A stretch of DNA of 64,000 bases from CAWCUU01 sp963798855 (GCA_963798855.1 CAWCUU010000002.1:806001-870000), one strand, 5' to 3'; shown: positions 18,696 to 28,440, counted from the first letter of the stretch. Notes: generated by a model not told the origin, from the letters alone. A program made the numbers and translations.

Positions 18696-20191
18696 GCGGA
18701 TCCGCGGAGGCCACGCCGATAGAGGCGACGGAGACGCAGCGTGCGGATGCCGAAGCCCTGCAGCGTCGAGGCACGCGGCAGCTGCTCATGGTGCGCGCGC
18801 TGTTCATGGTCTTCGGCTACGCATCGTCCGTCGTTCTCGCGCGGGAGCTGGGGCCGGCCGACTTCGGATTCTACGGAGTCGTGCTCGCGACGATGATCTG
18901 GCTGGAGATCGTCAGCTACGCCGGCGTTCCCGCCGCGGTCGGGAAGCTGATCCCCGAGCACGGCGAACAGGCGGTCGAGGTGGAACGGGCCGCCCGCTTC
19001 GTGCTGTTCCTGACTTCAATGGTGCTGTTCGGGATCGGTTGGGCGGCGGCACCGGCGATCGGGCGCATGTTTCAACTGCCGGATGGCGGACGACTCTTCC
19101 GAATCGCGATCCTGGATCTGCCTTTGTCCGCGGCGTACGCGGGGTACGGCGGGATACTGATGGCGCGGCGCAGGTTCGGCCCCTACGCGGCGAGCCAGGG
19201 GATCCTCGGTGCAGCGAGGCTGATCGCCGTGCTCACGCTTCTCGAGCTCGGAGTCTCGGTGGAGCACGCCCTGCTGGCGTACGTCGCAGCGACCGCCACG
19301 GCGCTCCTCTATCTCGTCGTTCGCTATCCGCCGGATGGCTTCCGGCCCGGCAAACCATTCATCCGTCGGATCCTCTCCATAGGCATCCCAATGGGCGCAT
19401 TCGTGATCGCCCTTCAGGTCCTCATCAGCCTTGACGTATGGCTCCTCGGCAGCATCTGGCACGGCGGCAAAGCCGCGGTGGGACAGTACATAGCCGCGCT
19501 CAAGATCGCTCAGACGCTGATCGTCATCCCAATGGTACAGTCCGGTGTGCTGCTCGCGTCCGTCGCCTGGGCCTTGGCCGCCGACGACCGCGAGGGCGCT
19601 CGCCGGCACATGCTGGAGGCCAGCCGCTTTGCATTGATTCTCGCCGCGGCGGCGTGCGCCATCGTCGGAGGGTGCGCCTCGTCCCTCATGGGCTTCCTCT
19701 ACTCGAGTGCATACGCCAGCGGCGGGATCTACCTCGTGCTTCAGCTCCTCGCTTTCAGCTTCTTCGCTATCATGGACACCTTCGCCCACGCGCTGATGGC
19801 GGCGGGGCGGCAACGCGGCACCGCGCTGACGCTCGTCGCGTTCATACCACTGGTGGCGGCCTCGAATTTCCTGCTGATCCCGCGCATTGGTCCCGTCGGC
19901 GCGGCGATCTCGCTGCTCGTCGGGATGGCAGGGGTGACGGTCGTCGTCAGCATCATGGTGTGGCGCCAATTCGGATTCCCGTTCGACGGTGGCACGGTCG
20001 CACGGGTGGCGGCAGCGGCGGCCGCGGTGGCGATCGCGTCCGCCTGGATCCCATCCCCGGGTGCGCTCATTCTCGTGAAAATGGCCGCCCTCGGAGTGGT
20101 CTATCTTGCCGTGCTGTGGCTGCTCGGCGAAATCACGCGGGCGGACTTCGCGCTGCCGCGGGCGAAGTCCCCGATGCGAGCGTCGCCGTAA
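18692..20191 (+). CDS. Wzx-type polysaccharide flippase (MOP superfamily)
   Basis: A 499-residue integral membrane protein with about 12-14 predicted helices. It has the family N-terminus FGYASSVVLARELGPADFGFYGVV, characteristic of polysaccharide/O-antigen flippases. It would move undecaprenyl-linked oligosaccharide units across the inner membrane. The start given is TTG at 18692, overlapping the previous stop (TTGA). An ATG at 18788 is a possible alternative and would remove a charged N-terminal extension. It is followed by a glycosyltransferase gene. No Wzy-type polymerase was found in the window. Confidence 0.88.
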   Translation: MSGSAEATPIEATETQRADAEALQRRGTRQLLMVRALFMVFGYASSVVLARELGPADFGFYGVVLATMIWLEIVSYAGVPAAVGKLIPEHGEQAVEVERAARFVLFLTSMVLFGIGWAAAPAIGRMFQLPDGGRLFRIAILDLPLSAAYAGYGGILMARRRFGPYAASQGILGAARLIAVLTLLELGVSVEHALLAYVAATATALLYLVVRYPPDGFRPGKPFIRRILSIGIPMGAFVIALQVLISLDVWLLGSIWHGGKAAVGQYIAALKIAQTLIVIPMVQSGVLLASVAWALAADDREGARRHMLEASRFALILAAAACAIVGGCASSLMGFLYSSAYASGGIYLVLQLLAFSFFAIMDTFAHALMAAGRQRGTALTLVAFIPLVAASNFLLIPRIGPVGAAISLLVGMAGVTVVVSIMVWRQFGFPFDGGTVARVAAAAAAVAIASAWIPSPGALILVKMAALGVVYLAVLWLLGEITRADFALPRAKSPMRASP

Positions 20192-20236
20192 TCGGGGGCG
20201 GCGACAGCTCTTATGAACGTTGGACGGTGAACGACC

Positions 20237-21361
20237 ATGCGGATCTGCATCACGTTACAGAGTCTCGACGAGACCTGGGGCGGCATCGGTGTCTACACCA
20301 AGGAGCTGGTCAATAGTCTTCTGCGCCTCGACCGCGAGAACGAATACGTCCTGATTTATCCAGGATTCGGCGCGCCGCGGAAGCTTCGAGGACAGTACCG
20401 ACGGTATCCCAATGTAGTGGAAGTCGAAACGACAGAATCGAGAGTACCTTTCGGCCCCTACTGGGACCAGATGATCGTGCCTAGCGCGGCCCGGAAGTAT
20501 GGTGCCAACGTCCTTTTCAATCCATTCCTCTCGGTGCCGGTCCGGGGCAAGTTCGCGAAGGTGATGATCATGCACAACGTGGAATATCATACGGTGCCGA
20601 ATGTCTACGATCTTGGCACCTTCGCGCGCTGGAAGTTCCTGGAGAAGGTCATGCTGCCTGCGGCGGATCGAGTGATCTCGATCTCACACCGGATGACCCT
20701 CGACTTCCGGCGGCTGATGCACTATCCGCTCGAGCGCGTGCGGACGGTCTATCACGGGGTGAGTCCGAAATTTCGCCGGATCGACGACGGTGAGCGCCTG
20801 GCATGGGCACGCGAGCAGTACCTGTTGCCCGACCATTATCTCCTCTTCGTCGGCAACCTGTATCCGCAGAAGAATTTCGGGACGCTAGCGAGGGCGTTCG
20901 CGAGCCTGAAGAACCAGATACCGCATCGGCTGCTCGTGGCGGGAAGGCCACGCTGGAAGTATGAGGAGGACCTCGCGCTCCTCCAACAGCTCCGAATCAC
21001 GGATCGGGTCGAGTTCCTGCATTTCGTTCCCAACGATGATCTGCCCCTCGTCTACAGCATGGCAGACTGCTTCATCTATCCGTCGCTTTACGAGTCGTTC
21101 GGCTTGGCGCAGCTGGAGGCCATGGCCTGCGGATGCCCCGTCATAGGGGCTCGCTCCGGTGCGATTCCAGAGATCTCGGGCGAAGCCGCGCTGCTGTTCG
21201 AGCCGCTGGACCACGAGGCCCTCGCGGACGCGATCCGTCGCATCCTCAGCGACAGCCGGCTGCGAGATGAGCTCGTGCAGAAAGGCTATGCGCGCGCGAA
21301 AGAATTCCCGTGGGATCGGTGTGCCGCCGAGACGCTCGCGGTGCTGAAGGAAGTCGCCTGA
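20237..21361 (+). CDS. GT4 glycosyltransferase
   Basis: A 374-residue GT-B fold transferase. The N-terminal domain begins MRICITLQSL and contains GGIGVYTKEL. A family-type VYHGV precedes the second domain, in which LFVGNLYPQKNFGTL and SLYESFGLAQLEAMACGCPV form the nucleotide-sugar site (EX7E motif). It is probably cytoplasmic and adds a hexose to the growing lipid-linked unit. It is the last gene of the rightward operon that starts with the SGNH protein. Donor and acceptor sugars cannot be predicted from sequence. Confidence 0.9.
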   Translation: MRICITLQSLDETWGGIGVYTKELVNSLLRLDRENEYVLIYPGFGAPRKLRGQYRRYPNVVEVETTESRVPFGPYWDQMIVPSAARKYGANVLFNPFLSVPVRGKFAKVMIMHNVEYHTVPNVYDLGTFARWKFLEKVMLPAADRVISISHRMTLDFRRLMHYPLERVRTVYHGVSPKFRRIDDGERLAWAREQYLLPDHYLLFVGNLYPQKNFGTLARAFASLKNQIPHRLLVAGRPRWKYEEDLALLQQLRITDRVEFLHFVPNDDLPLVYSMADCFIYPSLYESFGLAQLEAMACGCPVIGARSGAIPEISGEAALLFEPLDHEALADAIRRILSDSRLRDELVQKGYARAKEFPWDRCAAETLAVLKEVA

Positions 21362-21402
21362 AGGCTGACCTAGCGACTCCACTCGGCCTCTCCCCGCACC
21401 AC

Positions 21403-21424
21403 GCTCTCCATCTGCTCTCCATCT
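21403..21424. repeat. 11-base tandem duplication
   Basis: The unit GCTCTCCATCT occurs twice back to back (21403-21413 and 21414-21424) in the short gap between convergent genes. It is flanked by a weak inverted repeat (ACGCTC and GAGCGT). It may be a replication-slippage duplication. No function is apparent. Confidence 0.6.
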
Positions 21425-21439
21425 GCCGGAGCGTAAACT

Positions 21440-22681
21440 TCACCTGACCCCCTCTTTGTCGGCAGCGCGCGGCTGCGCGGGCGCCGATGAGGCGTCGGCG
21501 AAGACGCCGTGCTCCCGGATCCACTGCTCCGTCACATCGGCCATGATCCGGTTTCCCAGCTCGTTGGGGTGCATGTCCGCAGGATAGAAGGCCGCATTCC
21601 GCGCACCGCGCCGGCGAAACGCGGGATACAGATCGAGGACGGGCAACCCTCTCGACTCGAGCTCGGCTCGAGCCTCGCGGATCGTGCGCAGCACCGGCGG
21701 AAAGTTGTCGACGGCGTAGACCTCTTCCTTGCTCGGCATCAGCACCACCAGGAAGCGTCCGCCGCGCGCCTCCACCTCCCTCTGCATCTCTTGCAGCGGC
21801 CGGAATATCAGCTCCCGCATATCCGGCGTGGCGCTGCGGTCCAGCCCCTGCGCGAGTCGCCTCTGGTAACGAATGGATAGAAAGACGGTGTCGTCTGCGG
21901 GGAGCACCACGGTCCCCTCCAGGAGCGACCCCCCGGTCATCGACTTGAGCTTCCGGTAGGCGGCCGAAACCAGGTACGACCGGCCGAGCCAGCCGGTCGC
22001 GGCGCTGCGAATTCGATCGAGCGTCGACGGGCGGTGCGGCACCCGTCGCCGGTGTGTCTCACCGTAGGTGAAGCGGTAGTGCGTGTAGTCGGAGTCCGGC
22101 CTGTTCTCCATCAGCCAGTGGGCGAACTGACGGGTATTCTCGACGTCCCAGACGATCCACACCGTCGCGATCACGAGGCGGGGCTGGAGCGGCTGGACGA
22201 ACCTGCGGTAGACGAGCAACTCGTGTTGCGTGCCGCCGCCGGGCAGCGCGAAGTTCAGCACCGTGCGCCCTGGCAGAGCCCGTTCGAGCAGACTCGTGTA
22301 CCTTCCCTCCGCGCCGACCCCGGCGCCCTCCAACAGCGAGTTTCCGAGCACGGCGATGTCGGCATGGTCCGGCCAGGGATCCGGGTTCGGGAAGCCCGCG
22401 TGGTCGGTTTGCAGGACGAAGGTATGGTCGGGCGTGCGAAGAGTGTCGGTCCTGTTCGCCGCGAGCAGAGCGCCGAGCTCCCTGTCGGGGGCATAGGTGG
22501 TGCCGGCCGACTCGATCTGCTTCTTGATCCGCATCTGCGAGCCGTCTGGCCCGCCGACGAGCCGTAGCGTGAGCTCACCGCCCGCGGCGAGGAGCACCAG
22601 GACGCCGAGTCCGACGGCGGCACGTCGTGCCCACCGGCCGCGCGGCGGGCGGATCCCCGGTCGCTCACGATGGTGCATCAT
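21440..22681 (-). CDS. Membrane-anchored SGNH/GDSL-hydrolase-like protein (paralogue)
   Basis: About 413 residues with an N-terminal transmembrane anchor (about 22-38). An SGNH-like core follows, with IAVLGNSLLEGAGVG in place of the usual GDS (Asn replaces Asp before Ser) and NFALPGGGTQHELLVY resembling block II. The C-terminal PADMHPNELGNRIMADV provides the Asp/His pair. It is a clear paralogue of the SGNH protein at 14.6 kb, sharing the LVVLMPSKEEVY / LVLLFPTKEEVY segment. The start at 22681 is chosen for GGGAGG four bases upstream. Likely an acyl- or acetyl-transferring/removing enzyme of the glycan cluster, facing the periplasm. Confidence 0.75.
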   Translation of the reverse strand: MMHHRERPGIRPPRGRWARRAAVGLGVLVLLAAGGELTLRLVGGPDGSQMRIKKQIESAGTTYAPDRELGALLAANRTDTLRTPDHTFVLQTDHAGFPNPDPWPDHADIAVLGNSLLEGAGVGAEGRYTSLLERALPGRTVLNFALPGGGTQHELLVYRRFVQPLQPRLVIATVWIVWDVENTRQFAHWLMENRPDSDYTHYRFTYGETHRRRVPHRPSTLDRIRSAATGWLGRSYLVSAAYRKLKSMTGGSLLEGTVVLPADDTVFLSIRYQRRLAQGLDRSATPDMRELIFRPLQEMQREVEARGGRFLVVLMPSKEEVYAVDNFPPVLRTIREARAELESRGLPVLDLYPAFRRRGARNAAFYPADMHPNELGNRIMADVTEQWIREHGVFADASSAPAQPRAADKEGVR

Positions 22682-22767
22682 GCGACCTCCCGGCGGCATT
22701 CATCGCCATAGCTCCATGGTGTATTGGCGGATGGTAGCGCGTGCAGTCGAGGCGCAGCCATACTCGT

Positions 22768-24669
22768 TCAGCTCGCAACCGCGATGGCGCGCGTCGGCGA
22801 GCCCGCGAAGAGCTCCTCGACCTCCTGCAGCTCCTGCCCCAGCACGAACATGCGTCCCCACATCTCCAACGTCAGGATCCCGAAGAATGCCAGCGGACGC
22901 CTATCCCAGCGGCCGATCGCGTTGCGGAGTCCCGTTTCGCCGAAGCGAAGATGGCCTTCACAGAACCCCGCCCTGAAGTATCTGTAGTCGGCCAACGGTC
23001 CTAGATAGGAGGCTAGGGGGATCGGGAAGCCCAGCTTGCGACGCCACACGTTCCGGCGCGGCAGGTAGGCGCGAGCAACCTGCTTCAGCAGCCACTTGTC
23101 AGACCGGGCGCCGACCCGATAGGCCAACGGCAGATTGATCGCCTGGTGAACGAGGCGGTGATCCAGGAACGGGACGCGACACTCGACGGACGCCGCCATC
23201 GTCAGGCGATCCAGGCGACGCAGGAGCGGCGCGAGAAAATCGTTCAGGTCCGCGAGCATGTTCGCAAGGATGGAGCGGTCGCCGGCGTTCTTGATGAAGG
23301 CATACGCCTGGCTGCATTCCTCGACCCAGCCGGTGCGGGCGAAGCGATCGCTCGCTGCGACCGCCTCAGGCAACAGCTCCCGGAGCCGGTGGGCCGTTGC
23401 GGGCAGGCCCGCGGCGGCGTAGGCGACGAGCAGAAGCCGATCGAGCATCTTCCCGGGCAGCAACCCCAGCAGCCGGTCCAAGCGCGCGAGGGTCCGGAGC
23501 CGACGGTACCGCCAGCCATAGCCCCCGAACAGCTCGTCGGCTCCCTCGCCCGACAGCAGCACGATGACGCCGTGCGCGCGGGCAACCTCGCTGATCTGCA
23601 GGTAGGCGACCGAATTCGGGTGGGTCAACGGGAAATCCGCGTGGTAGACGGCGCGTGGCAGCGTTCGGCGGAAGGAGTCGGCCGTCAGCGGATGGGATAC
23701 GAGATCGATTCCCAGCGACCGCGTGAGGGCCTGCGCGAAGCGCTTCTCATCCAGGTCAGGCGCGTCCTCGACCGACACGTTGAAGGCCGTGATGTCGGTC
23801 GTGTGCTCGGCCGCCATCGCCGTCACGAGACTCGAGTCGAGTCCGCCGCTGCACAGCGTTCCGACAGGGACATCGCTGACGAGCCGGCATCGCACCGCCT
23901 CGCGCAGCGTCTCCTCGATACGACCGACGATCTCCCTCCCTCGCATCCGCTCGAACGCTTCGAGTGCCGCCGCCTCCACGTGCGCCTGCGGGCGGTAGAA
24001 GAAGGTGGAAGCGATCGAATCGCCGCGGATCTTCAGGACCTGGCCCGGCAGTACGCTCGAGATGTCTTCGAGGAGCGTCTCGGGCGTGATCGCGTCGATG
24101 TTGCGGTACAGGAACCACTCGAACAACTGCTGCTGATCGACTCGGACGCGCCCGCGAAACTCGACCAGCGCCTTCACCTCGGAGCTGAACACGAAATGGC
24201 CGGCCGCCCTCGTGTAGTAGAGCGGCTTGATCCCGAAACGGTCGCGGACCAGCGTCACCGTTCGGGTCTGCCGGTCGAGCAGCGCGACCGCGAACATGCC
24301 CGCGAAACGGTCGAACGCCGCGTCGCCCCATTCCGTGAATGCATGCAGGATGACTTCGGTGTCGCTTCCCGAAAGGAAACGGTGTCCCCGGCTTTCGAGA
24401 TCCGAGCGCAGCTCCCGGAAGTTGTAGACTTCGCCATTGTAGACGATCCACCAGCGACGGCTCTCGTCGCTCATGGGCATGTGCCCGGCGGCCGACAGAT
24501 CGAGGATGCTGAGTCGACGGGATCCGAGGCAGACGTCCCCCAGAGAAACGACGCCCTCGTCGTTCGGCCCGCGGTGCGTCTGGATCGCGCACAGGGAGGC
24601 GACCATCGACTCGTGATCGCTGCGGCAGCGATCGCCCTCGAAGCACACGAGTCCTGCTACTCCACACAT
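22768..24669 (-). CDS. asnB: Glutamine-hydrolysing asparagine synthetase-type amidotransferase
   Basis: A 633-residue class II glutamine amidotransferase. Cys2 (MCGVAGLVCF) is the glutaminase nucleophile. The synthetase half contains the ATP pyrophosphatase loop CSGGLDSSLVTAMA (around residue 265), the conserved LLSGEGADELFGGY and the C-terminal VECRVPFLDH motif. All diagnostic residues are intact. It may make asparagine, but in polysaccharide clusters such proteins usually amidate a sugar-acid or peptide substituent. The start at 24669 (not the upstream frame opening) is forced by the need for Cys2. It is divergent from the sulfotransferase gene and precedes the SGNH paralogue. Confidence 0.9.
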   Translation of the reverse strand: MCGVAGLVCFEGDRCRSDHESMVASLCAIQTHRGPNDEGVVSLGDVCLGSRRLSILDLSAAGHMPMSDESRRWWIVYNGEVYNFRELRSDLESRGHRFLSGSDTEVILHAFTEWGDAAFDRFAGMFAVALLDRQTRTVTLVRDRFGIKPLYYTRAAGHFVFSSEVKALVEFRGRVRVDQQQLFEWFLYRNIDAITPETLLEDISSVLPGQVLKIRGDSIASTFFYRPQAHVEAAALEAFERMRGREIVGRIEETLREAVRCRLVSDVPVGTLCSGGLDSSLVTAMAAEHTTDITAFNVSVEDAPDLDEKRFAQALTRSLGIDLVSHPLTADSFRRTLPRAVYHADFPLTHPNSVAYLQISEVARAHGVIVLLSGEGADELFGGYGWRYRRLRTLARLDRLLGLLPGKMLDRLLLVAYAAAGLPATAHRLRELLPEAVAASDRFARTGWVEECSQAYAFIKNAGDRSILANMLADLNDFLAPLLRRLDRLTMAASVECRVPFLDHRLVHQAINLPLAYRVGARSDKWLLKQVARAYLPRRNVWRRKLGFPIPLASYLGPLADYRYFRAGFCEGHLRFGETGLRNAIGRWDRRPLAFFGILTLEMWGRMFVLGQELQEVEELFAGSPTRAIAVAS

Positions 24670-24836
24670 ATTCGACCTCGGCCTCTCCTGACCTTGCCCA
24701 TCCAAATCGAGCCGACCGGGAGCAACCCTGCAGTTGACCGGTCGGTGCCCCGCGACCAGTTTACCGCCGAGCGTCCCCGGCGCTTCAGCCGATTCAAGGT
24801 CCGGGGCGCCAGCGCTCCCCCTCGCCGGCAGGTATC

Positions 24837-25727
24837 ATGGACCGGTGGCCCAACTTCTTCATCGCCGGCGTTCCCAAGGGCGGCACGTCGTCCCTCCACG
24901 CGCACCTGGGGCAGATTCCCGAAGTCTTCATGTCGCGGATCAAGGAGCCCAACTACTTCTCGCGGGTCCTTGTGCCGGACGACCACCCCGTGAGGCCGAT
25001 ACGCGACGAGCAAGCGTACCTGCGTCTGTTCTCCGGCGTCACGACCGAGACCGTCATTGGCGAGGCGAGTCCGACGTACCTCGCCGACCCGGAGGCCGCA
25101 CGGTTGATCCGCGACGTGGCACCGGATGCCCGCATGCTCGTCAGCCTCCGTGATCCGGTAGAGCGCCTCTACTCCCACTACCTCATGATGGTCAACAACG
25201 GCAGCGCGGGTCCCGATTTCATGAAGGAGATCCGCCGCGGCCTGGAGTACGGGCACGACCGAAGCCGGATGCTGCTCAGGCCGGAGATCGGCCTGTACCA
25301 TGGTCAGCTGCAGCGGCTGCTCGAAACGTCGGGCGAGAATCGAGTCCGAGTCATCCTCTTCGAGGAATTCGCCGCCGATCCCAGAGGTACGCTCGCCGCG
25401 GTGCTCGAGTTCGTCGGCATCGACCATTCGCTCGAGGGATTTCGATCCGCTGTTCACCGGCGCTACGCCAGAGCCCGCGGCCCGCTCGCCCGCTACATCT
25501 TCGGCAACCGAACCATCGCCCGGGTCTCCGAGTTCGTGCTGCCGCCCGCCTTCCGCAAGGCCGTCCGGGAGAAGCTGCTCGTCAAGGCGGTGGCCAAGCC
25601 CATGATGGCGGCGGCGGCCCGGGACTTCCTCCGGGAGTACTATGCGGAGGACGTGCGCAGCCTCGAGCGGCTCCTGAAGCGACCACTGCCCTGGCCGAAC
25701 TTCCGGGATCCCCAGCTTTCGGCGTGA
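24837..25727 (+). CDS. PAPS-dependent sulfotransferase
   Basis: A 296-residue cytosolic sulfotransferase. The 5'-phosphosulfate-binding loop FIAGVPKGGTSSL is at 8-20, and the 3'-phosphate-binding motif SLRDPVERLYSHY is around 102-114. FMSRIKEPNYF and the C-terminal DFLREYYAEDVRSLERLL are typical of the bacterial Sulfotransfer_1/NodH-like group. It should transfer sulfate from PAPS to a hydroxyl of a glycan or lipid intermediate. It is a single gene flanked by convergent and divergent genes. A sulfatase is encoded 17 kb upstream, but there is no direct evidence that they share a substrate. Confidence 0.92.
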   Translation: MDRWPNFFIAGVPKGGTSSLHAHLGQIPEVFMSRIKEPNYFSRVLVPDDHPVRPIRDEQAYLRLFSGVTTETVIGEASPTYLADPEAARLIRDVAPDARMLVSLRDPVERLYSHYLMMVNNGSAGPDFMKEIRRGLEYGHDRSRMLLRPEIGLYHGQLQRLLETSGENRVRVILFEEFAADPRGTLAAVLEFVGIDHSLEGFRSAVHRRYARARGPLARYIFGNRTIARVSEFVLPPAFRKAVREKLLVKAVAKPMMAAAARDFLREYYAEDVRSLERLLKRPLPWPNFRDPQLSA

Positions 25728-25816
25728 CTTCGTCGCGTTCGCCCGGGGATCGTTGGCGTGTCCGTGGAGCTCGGCACAGCAGGTCCGGGCCGAGCCGGCA
25801 CTCGTCACATTCACGA

Positions 25817-27367
25817 TCACATGAGCCCCGCCACCGGCGCGCCCTCGAAGGGCACCGGCAGTTCCACGCCCAGCTTCGCGAGAATCGTGGGCGCCACATC
25901 CAGGACGTCACGGCCGTTCACCTCGACCCCGGCCGGAGTGTCCGGACCCCTCACCAGCAGGAAGGCGTTCGGCCGGTGATTGCCCGTGTAGTACGGAGCC
26001 GTCTGATATCCCGCAGCGCCTTCCAGGAGCCCTTCACGGGCCGAGGCCAGGCGACCGAGAATCCGCGCGTCGGGGTTCCAGCCGGCGACGACGTCGGGCA
26101 GACGCCCGCGCTCGGGACCGGGATAGACGGCATCGATGGCCAGAACGCGATCGGCACCGAGCTTCCCGTTGTCCGGGTTGATGAGCTTCCGGAGGTCGTC
26201 GCGGAGCTCCCCGACGATCTCGAGGGCCTCGGCATCCGGATCGACACGGCCGAGCGGCTCGCGGCCCTTCAGGTTCATGCGAAAGTACGCTTCATTGGAG
26301 TTCGGTATGCAGAAGACGCGCGACCGCTCCCAGTCGATGCCATCGTTCACCCATTTCATGCTCATCCGGTAGTGCACGCTGCGCGGAAGGCAGCGGGAGA
26401 TCGCCTGTCGAGCGGGAAGCGGAATCGCCTTTCTGAGCCGGGAGAGCAGGCGGTTGCGGGCCGGGATCGTAGGGGCAGCGGCCACCGCCCTCGCGCCCTC
26501 CCCGTCGTACAACCATCCCTTCTCGCGAAGCAACCCGGGCATGTGATGGCAGCCGGAGTAGTTCGGACCCATGCCGTCGCCGGAAAAGACGGCCACGACA
26601 GTGCTGTCATCGATGGTTTCGAGAATCGAGCCGATCGCGCCGTCCACTGCGACGTAGACATCCCGCAGAGCGTCGGCGGCTCCGGAGATGTCGTAGTCGC
26701 GGGACGCCGGGTGGTCCGGATCGCCGGTGTGCCAGAGATAGTGCCCGGCGCCGTGCGGCTCGCCGAAGGTGACGAACGCCAGGTCCCAGTCGTGCTCCCG
26801 AAGCAGCCATCGCGTCGCCTCGGCCTTGGCACGTGCGCCCGCGATGAGCTGATCGCGAAAGCGGGCAGGGTCGGGAACGCTGAGCACGTGAAGGTGCTCG
26901 GGCGCCGGATAGGGTCCCACTTGTCCGATCAGCCGACTGCGCGCGTTCGACGGGGTTGACCCCGGCTTCCCGAACCAGGTCCAGGTCCCGTATTCCAGGA
27001 CCTGGACACCGTGAAAGTCTCGGAGCGGGTAGTCCATGAACGCGTCGAAGACGATGCAGCGAAGACCGGCGTCGTCGAGGTATTTCCAGAACGGCGGCAA
27101 TGGGCAATCCCGCGGCCGGGTGCGGTGCACGCCCTGCTCGCCCGGACGCACCTGATACGCGTGGTAGAGCCCGTGGCGACCGGGCGACGCGCCGGTGTAG
27201 AGCGTCGGCCACGCCGAGACGTGCATGACCTCGGCACTCGTCTTCAGGCGCGCCCATGCTCCGTCCGACCGCAGCGAAGCCAGCACGGGGAGGTGGCCCG
27301 AGCGGCACCAACGGTCGATCAGCACCGCATCGGCCGAATCGAGACCGATCAGCACGATTCGGGGCAC
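25817..27367 (-). CDS. Alkaline phosphatase superfamily protein (phosphodiesterase/PglZ-like), atypical
   Basis: A 516-residue protein of the nucleotide-pyrophosphatase/alkaline-phosphatase fold. The first metal-ligand strand is IVLIGLDSADA, and HVSAWPTLYTGASPGRHG marks the nucleophile region. GEPHGAGHYLWH is a metal-site histidine cluster, and SGDGMGPNYSG replaces the usual SDHG motif. By eye, the residue where most relatives carry Thr/Ser is His, with a Ser two residues later. No signal peptide is visible. It shares all these peculiarities with the protein encoded at 28.4 kb, so they form one subfamily. Start ATG, three bases after the Gfo/Idh gene. Possibly hydrolyses or transfers a phosphate/sulfate ester during glycan synthesis. 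Activity uncertain. Confidence 0.75.
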   Translation of the reverse strand: MPRIVLIGLDSADAVLIDRWCRSGHLPVLASLRSDGAWARLKTSAEVMHVSAWPTLYTGASPGRHGLYHAYQVRPGEQGVHRTRPRDCPLPPFWKYLDDAGLRCIVFDAFMDYPLRDFHGVQVLEYGTWTWFGKPGSTPSNARSRLIGQVGPYPAPEHLHVLSVPDPARFRDQLIAGARAKAEATRWLLREHDWDLAFVTFGEPHGAGHYLWHTGDPDHPASRDYDISGAADALRDVYVAVDGAIGSILETIDDSTVVAVFSGDGMGPNYSGCHHMPGLLREKGWLYDGEGARAVAAAPTIPARNRLLSRLRKAIPLPARQAISRCLPRSVHYRMSMKWVNDGIDWERSRVFCIPNSNEAYFRMNLKGREPLGRVDPDAEALEIVGELRDDLRKLINPDNGKLGADRVLAIDAVYPGPERGRLPDVVAGWNPDARILGRLASAREGLLEGAAGYQTAPYYTGNHRPNAFLLVRGPDTPAGVEVNGRDVLDVAPTILAKLGVELPVPFEGAPVAGLM

Positions 27368-27369
27368 CG

Positions 27370-28440
27370 TCAGCTCTGCGGCGTGGGAGCAGATCTCGGG
27401 GTACTCCGGGCGGTGGCGCTGCCGGGCCAGACCTCCTCGATCGATACCGTGCGGCCCTCACCGTCAGACCGCTTCGCCGCCTCGATCATCGCGACGTTCC
27501 AGATGTTGTCCTCGCCACTCGTCTCGGCCGGTCGACCGGACGTCACCGCATCCCGCAACGCGTTGAGCAGCGATGTCGTGCCTCCCTTGGGATATGGCGC
27601 CTCGTCGCCGGGCGGCACGCTTACCCGGCGGACCGGGCGGAACAGCCGGCTCCCCGCCTTTCGCCAGGCCACGTACTTCCGGTTCGTCCAGATCACGCCT
27701 TCCTCACCCTCCACCCACAGCGAGAAGGAGAAGCGGTGCGAGGTCATCGTGCCCAGGTACTGGACCTGGATGCCGTCGATGTCAATGTGCGCCTCCGTGG
27801 CGGCGCCATGCCGGTAATCACTCCACGGCGGGTTCCACGCCCGCGCGGACACGCTGGTCGGATGGCGATCGAACAAGGCGCGCAGGCTGTCGAAATGATG
27901 GACCGCGATCTCCTGTAGCTGGGGATAGTCGATCGACGCGAGCCACGGACCCTCCGTCGCGCTGGGCATGTGTCGCCGATCCACCAGCGTCGTGGAGTCT
28001 ACGCGACCGATCCTGCCCTGGCGGATCAGCTCGCGGACGGTGCGCTCGGCGGGCCAATAGCGGTAATTCTCGGCCACGACGAGCGGCAGCGCTGCGGCGC
28101 GGGCGGCGCCGAGCACGCGCTCCGCGTCTTGGATCGTCGTAGCGAGCGGCTTCTCCACCATCACGGACAGGCCGGCTTCGAGCGCACGGCACGCGTGCTC
28201 GGCATGAAGCGCGGAAGGCGTGGCGATCAGCGCCGCATCGGCCTGGCACGACTCGAGCGCGGCGTCGAGATCGGCGAAGAACTCCCGTCCGTCGGCCGCA
28301 CCGCGTGCTCGGCAAGCCGCCAGAGCGGCCGGGTCCCTGTCCACGTATCCGACGCACTGCACATCCGGATGGGCGTCCACGATCTCGGCCCAGTGCCCTC
28401 CGCGGATGCCGACGCCGACCTGCAGGATCCGAATCGTCAC
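27370..28440 (-). CDS. Gfo/Idh/MocA oxidoreductase of the glycan cluster
   Basis: A 356-residue cytosolic dehydrogenase. The Rossmann loop ILQVGVGIRGGHW (5-17) is followed by VMVEKPLATTIQDA with the EKP motif near residue 100, and then by a C-terminal substrate domain. Unlike the one at 1.5 kb it has no Tat signal, so it probably acts on nucleotide-linked or free cytosolic sugars, for example making a keto or amino sugar precursor. It starts with GTG at 28440, overlapping the stop of the preceding gene (GTGA), and is sandwiched between the two alkaline-phosphatase-type genes in one operon. Confidence 0.87.
   Translation of the reverse strand: MTIRILQVGVGIRGGHWAEIVDAHPDVQCVGYVDRDPAALAACRARGAADGREFFADLDAALESCQADAALIATPSALHAEHACRALEAGLSVMVEKPLATTIQDAERVLGAARAAALPLVVAENYRYWPAERTVRELIRQGRIGRVDSTTLVDRRHMPSATEGPWLASIDYPQLQEIAVHHFDSLRALFDRHPTSVSARAWNPPWSDYRHGAATEAHIDIDGIQVQYLGTMTSHRFSFSLWVEGEEGVIWTNRKYVAWRKAGSRLFRPVRRVSVPPGDEAPYPKGGTTSLLNALRDAVTSGRPAETSGEDNIWNVAMIEAAKRSDGEGRTVSIEEVWPGSATARSTPRSAPTPQS

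Noticed and set aside
21403..21424. 11-base tandem duplication as part of a larger repeat array
   Set aside because: Only two copies occur and no further copies are seen; most likely a small slippage event.
23146..24993. 615-codon plus-strand open frame opposite asnB
   Set aside because: It covers a well-defined asparagine synthetase on the other strand and reads as Arg/Gln/Ala-rich non-protein.
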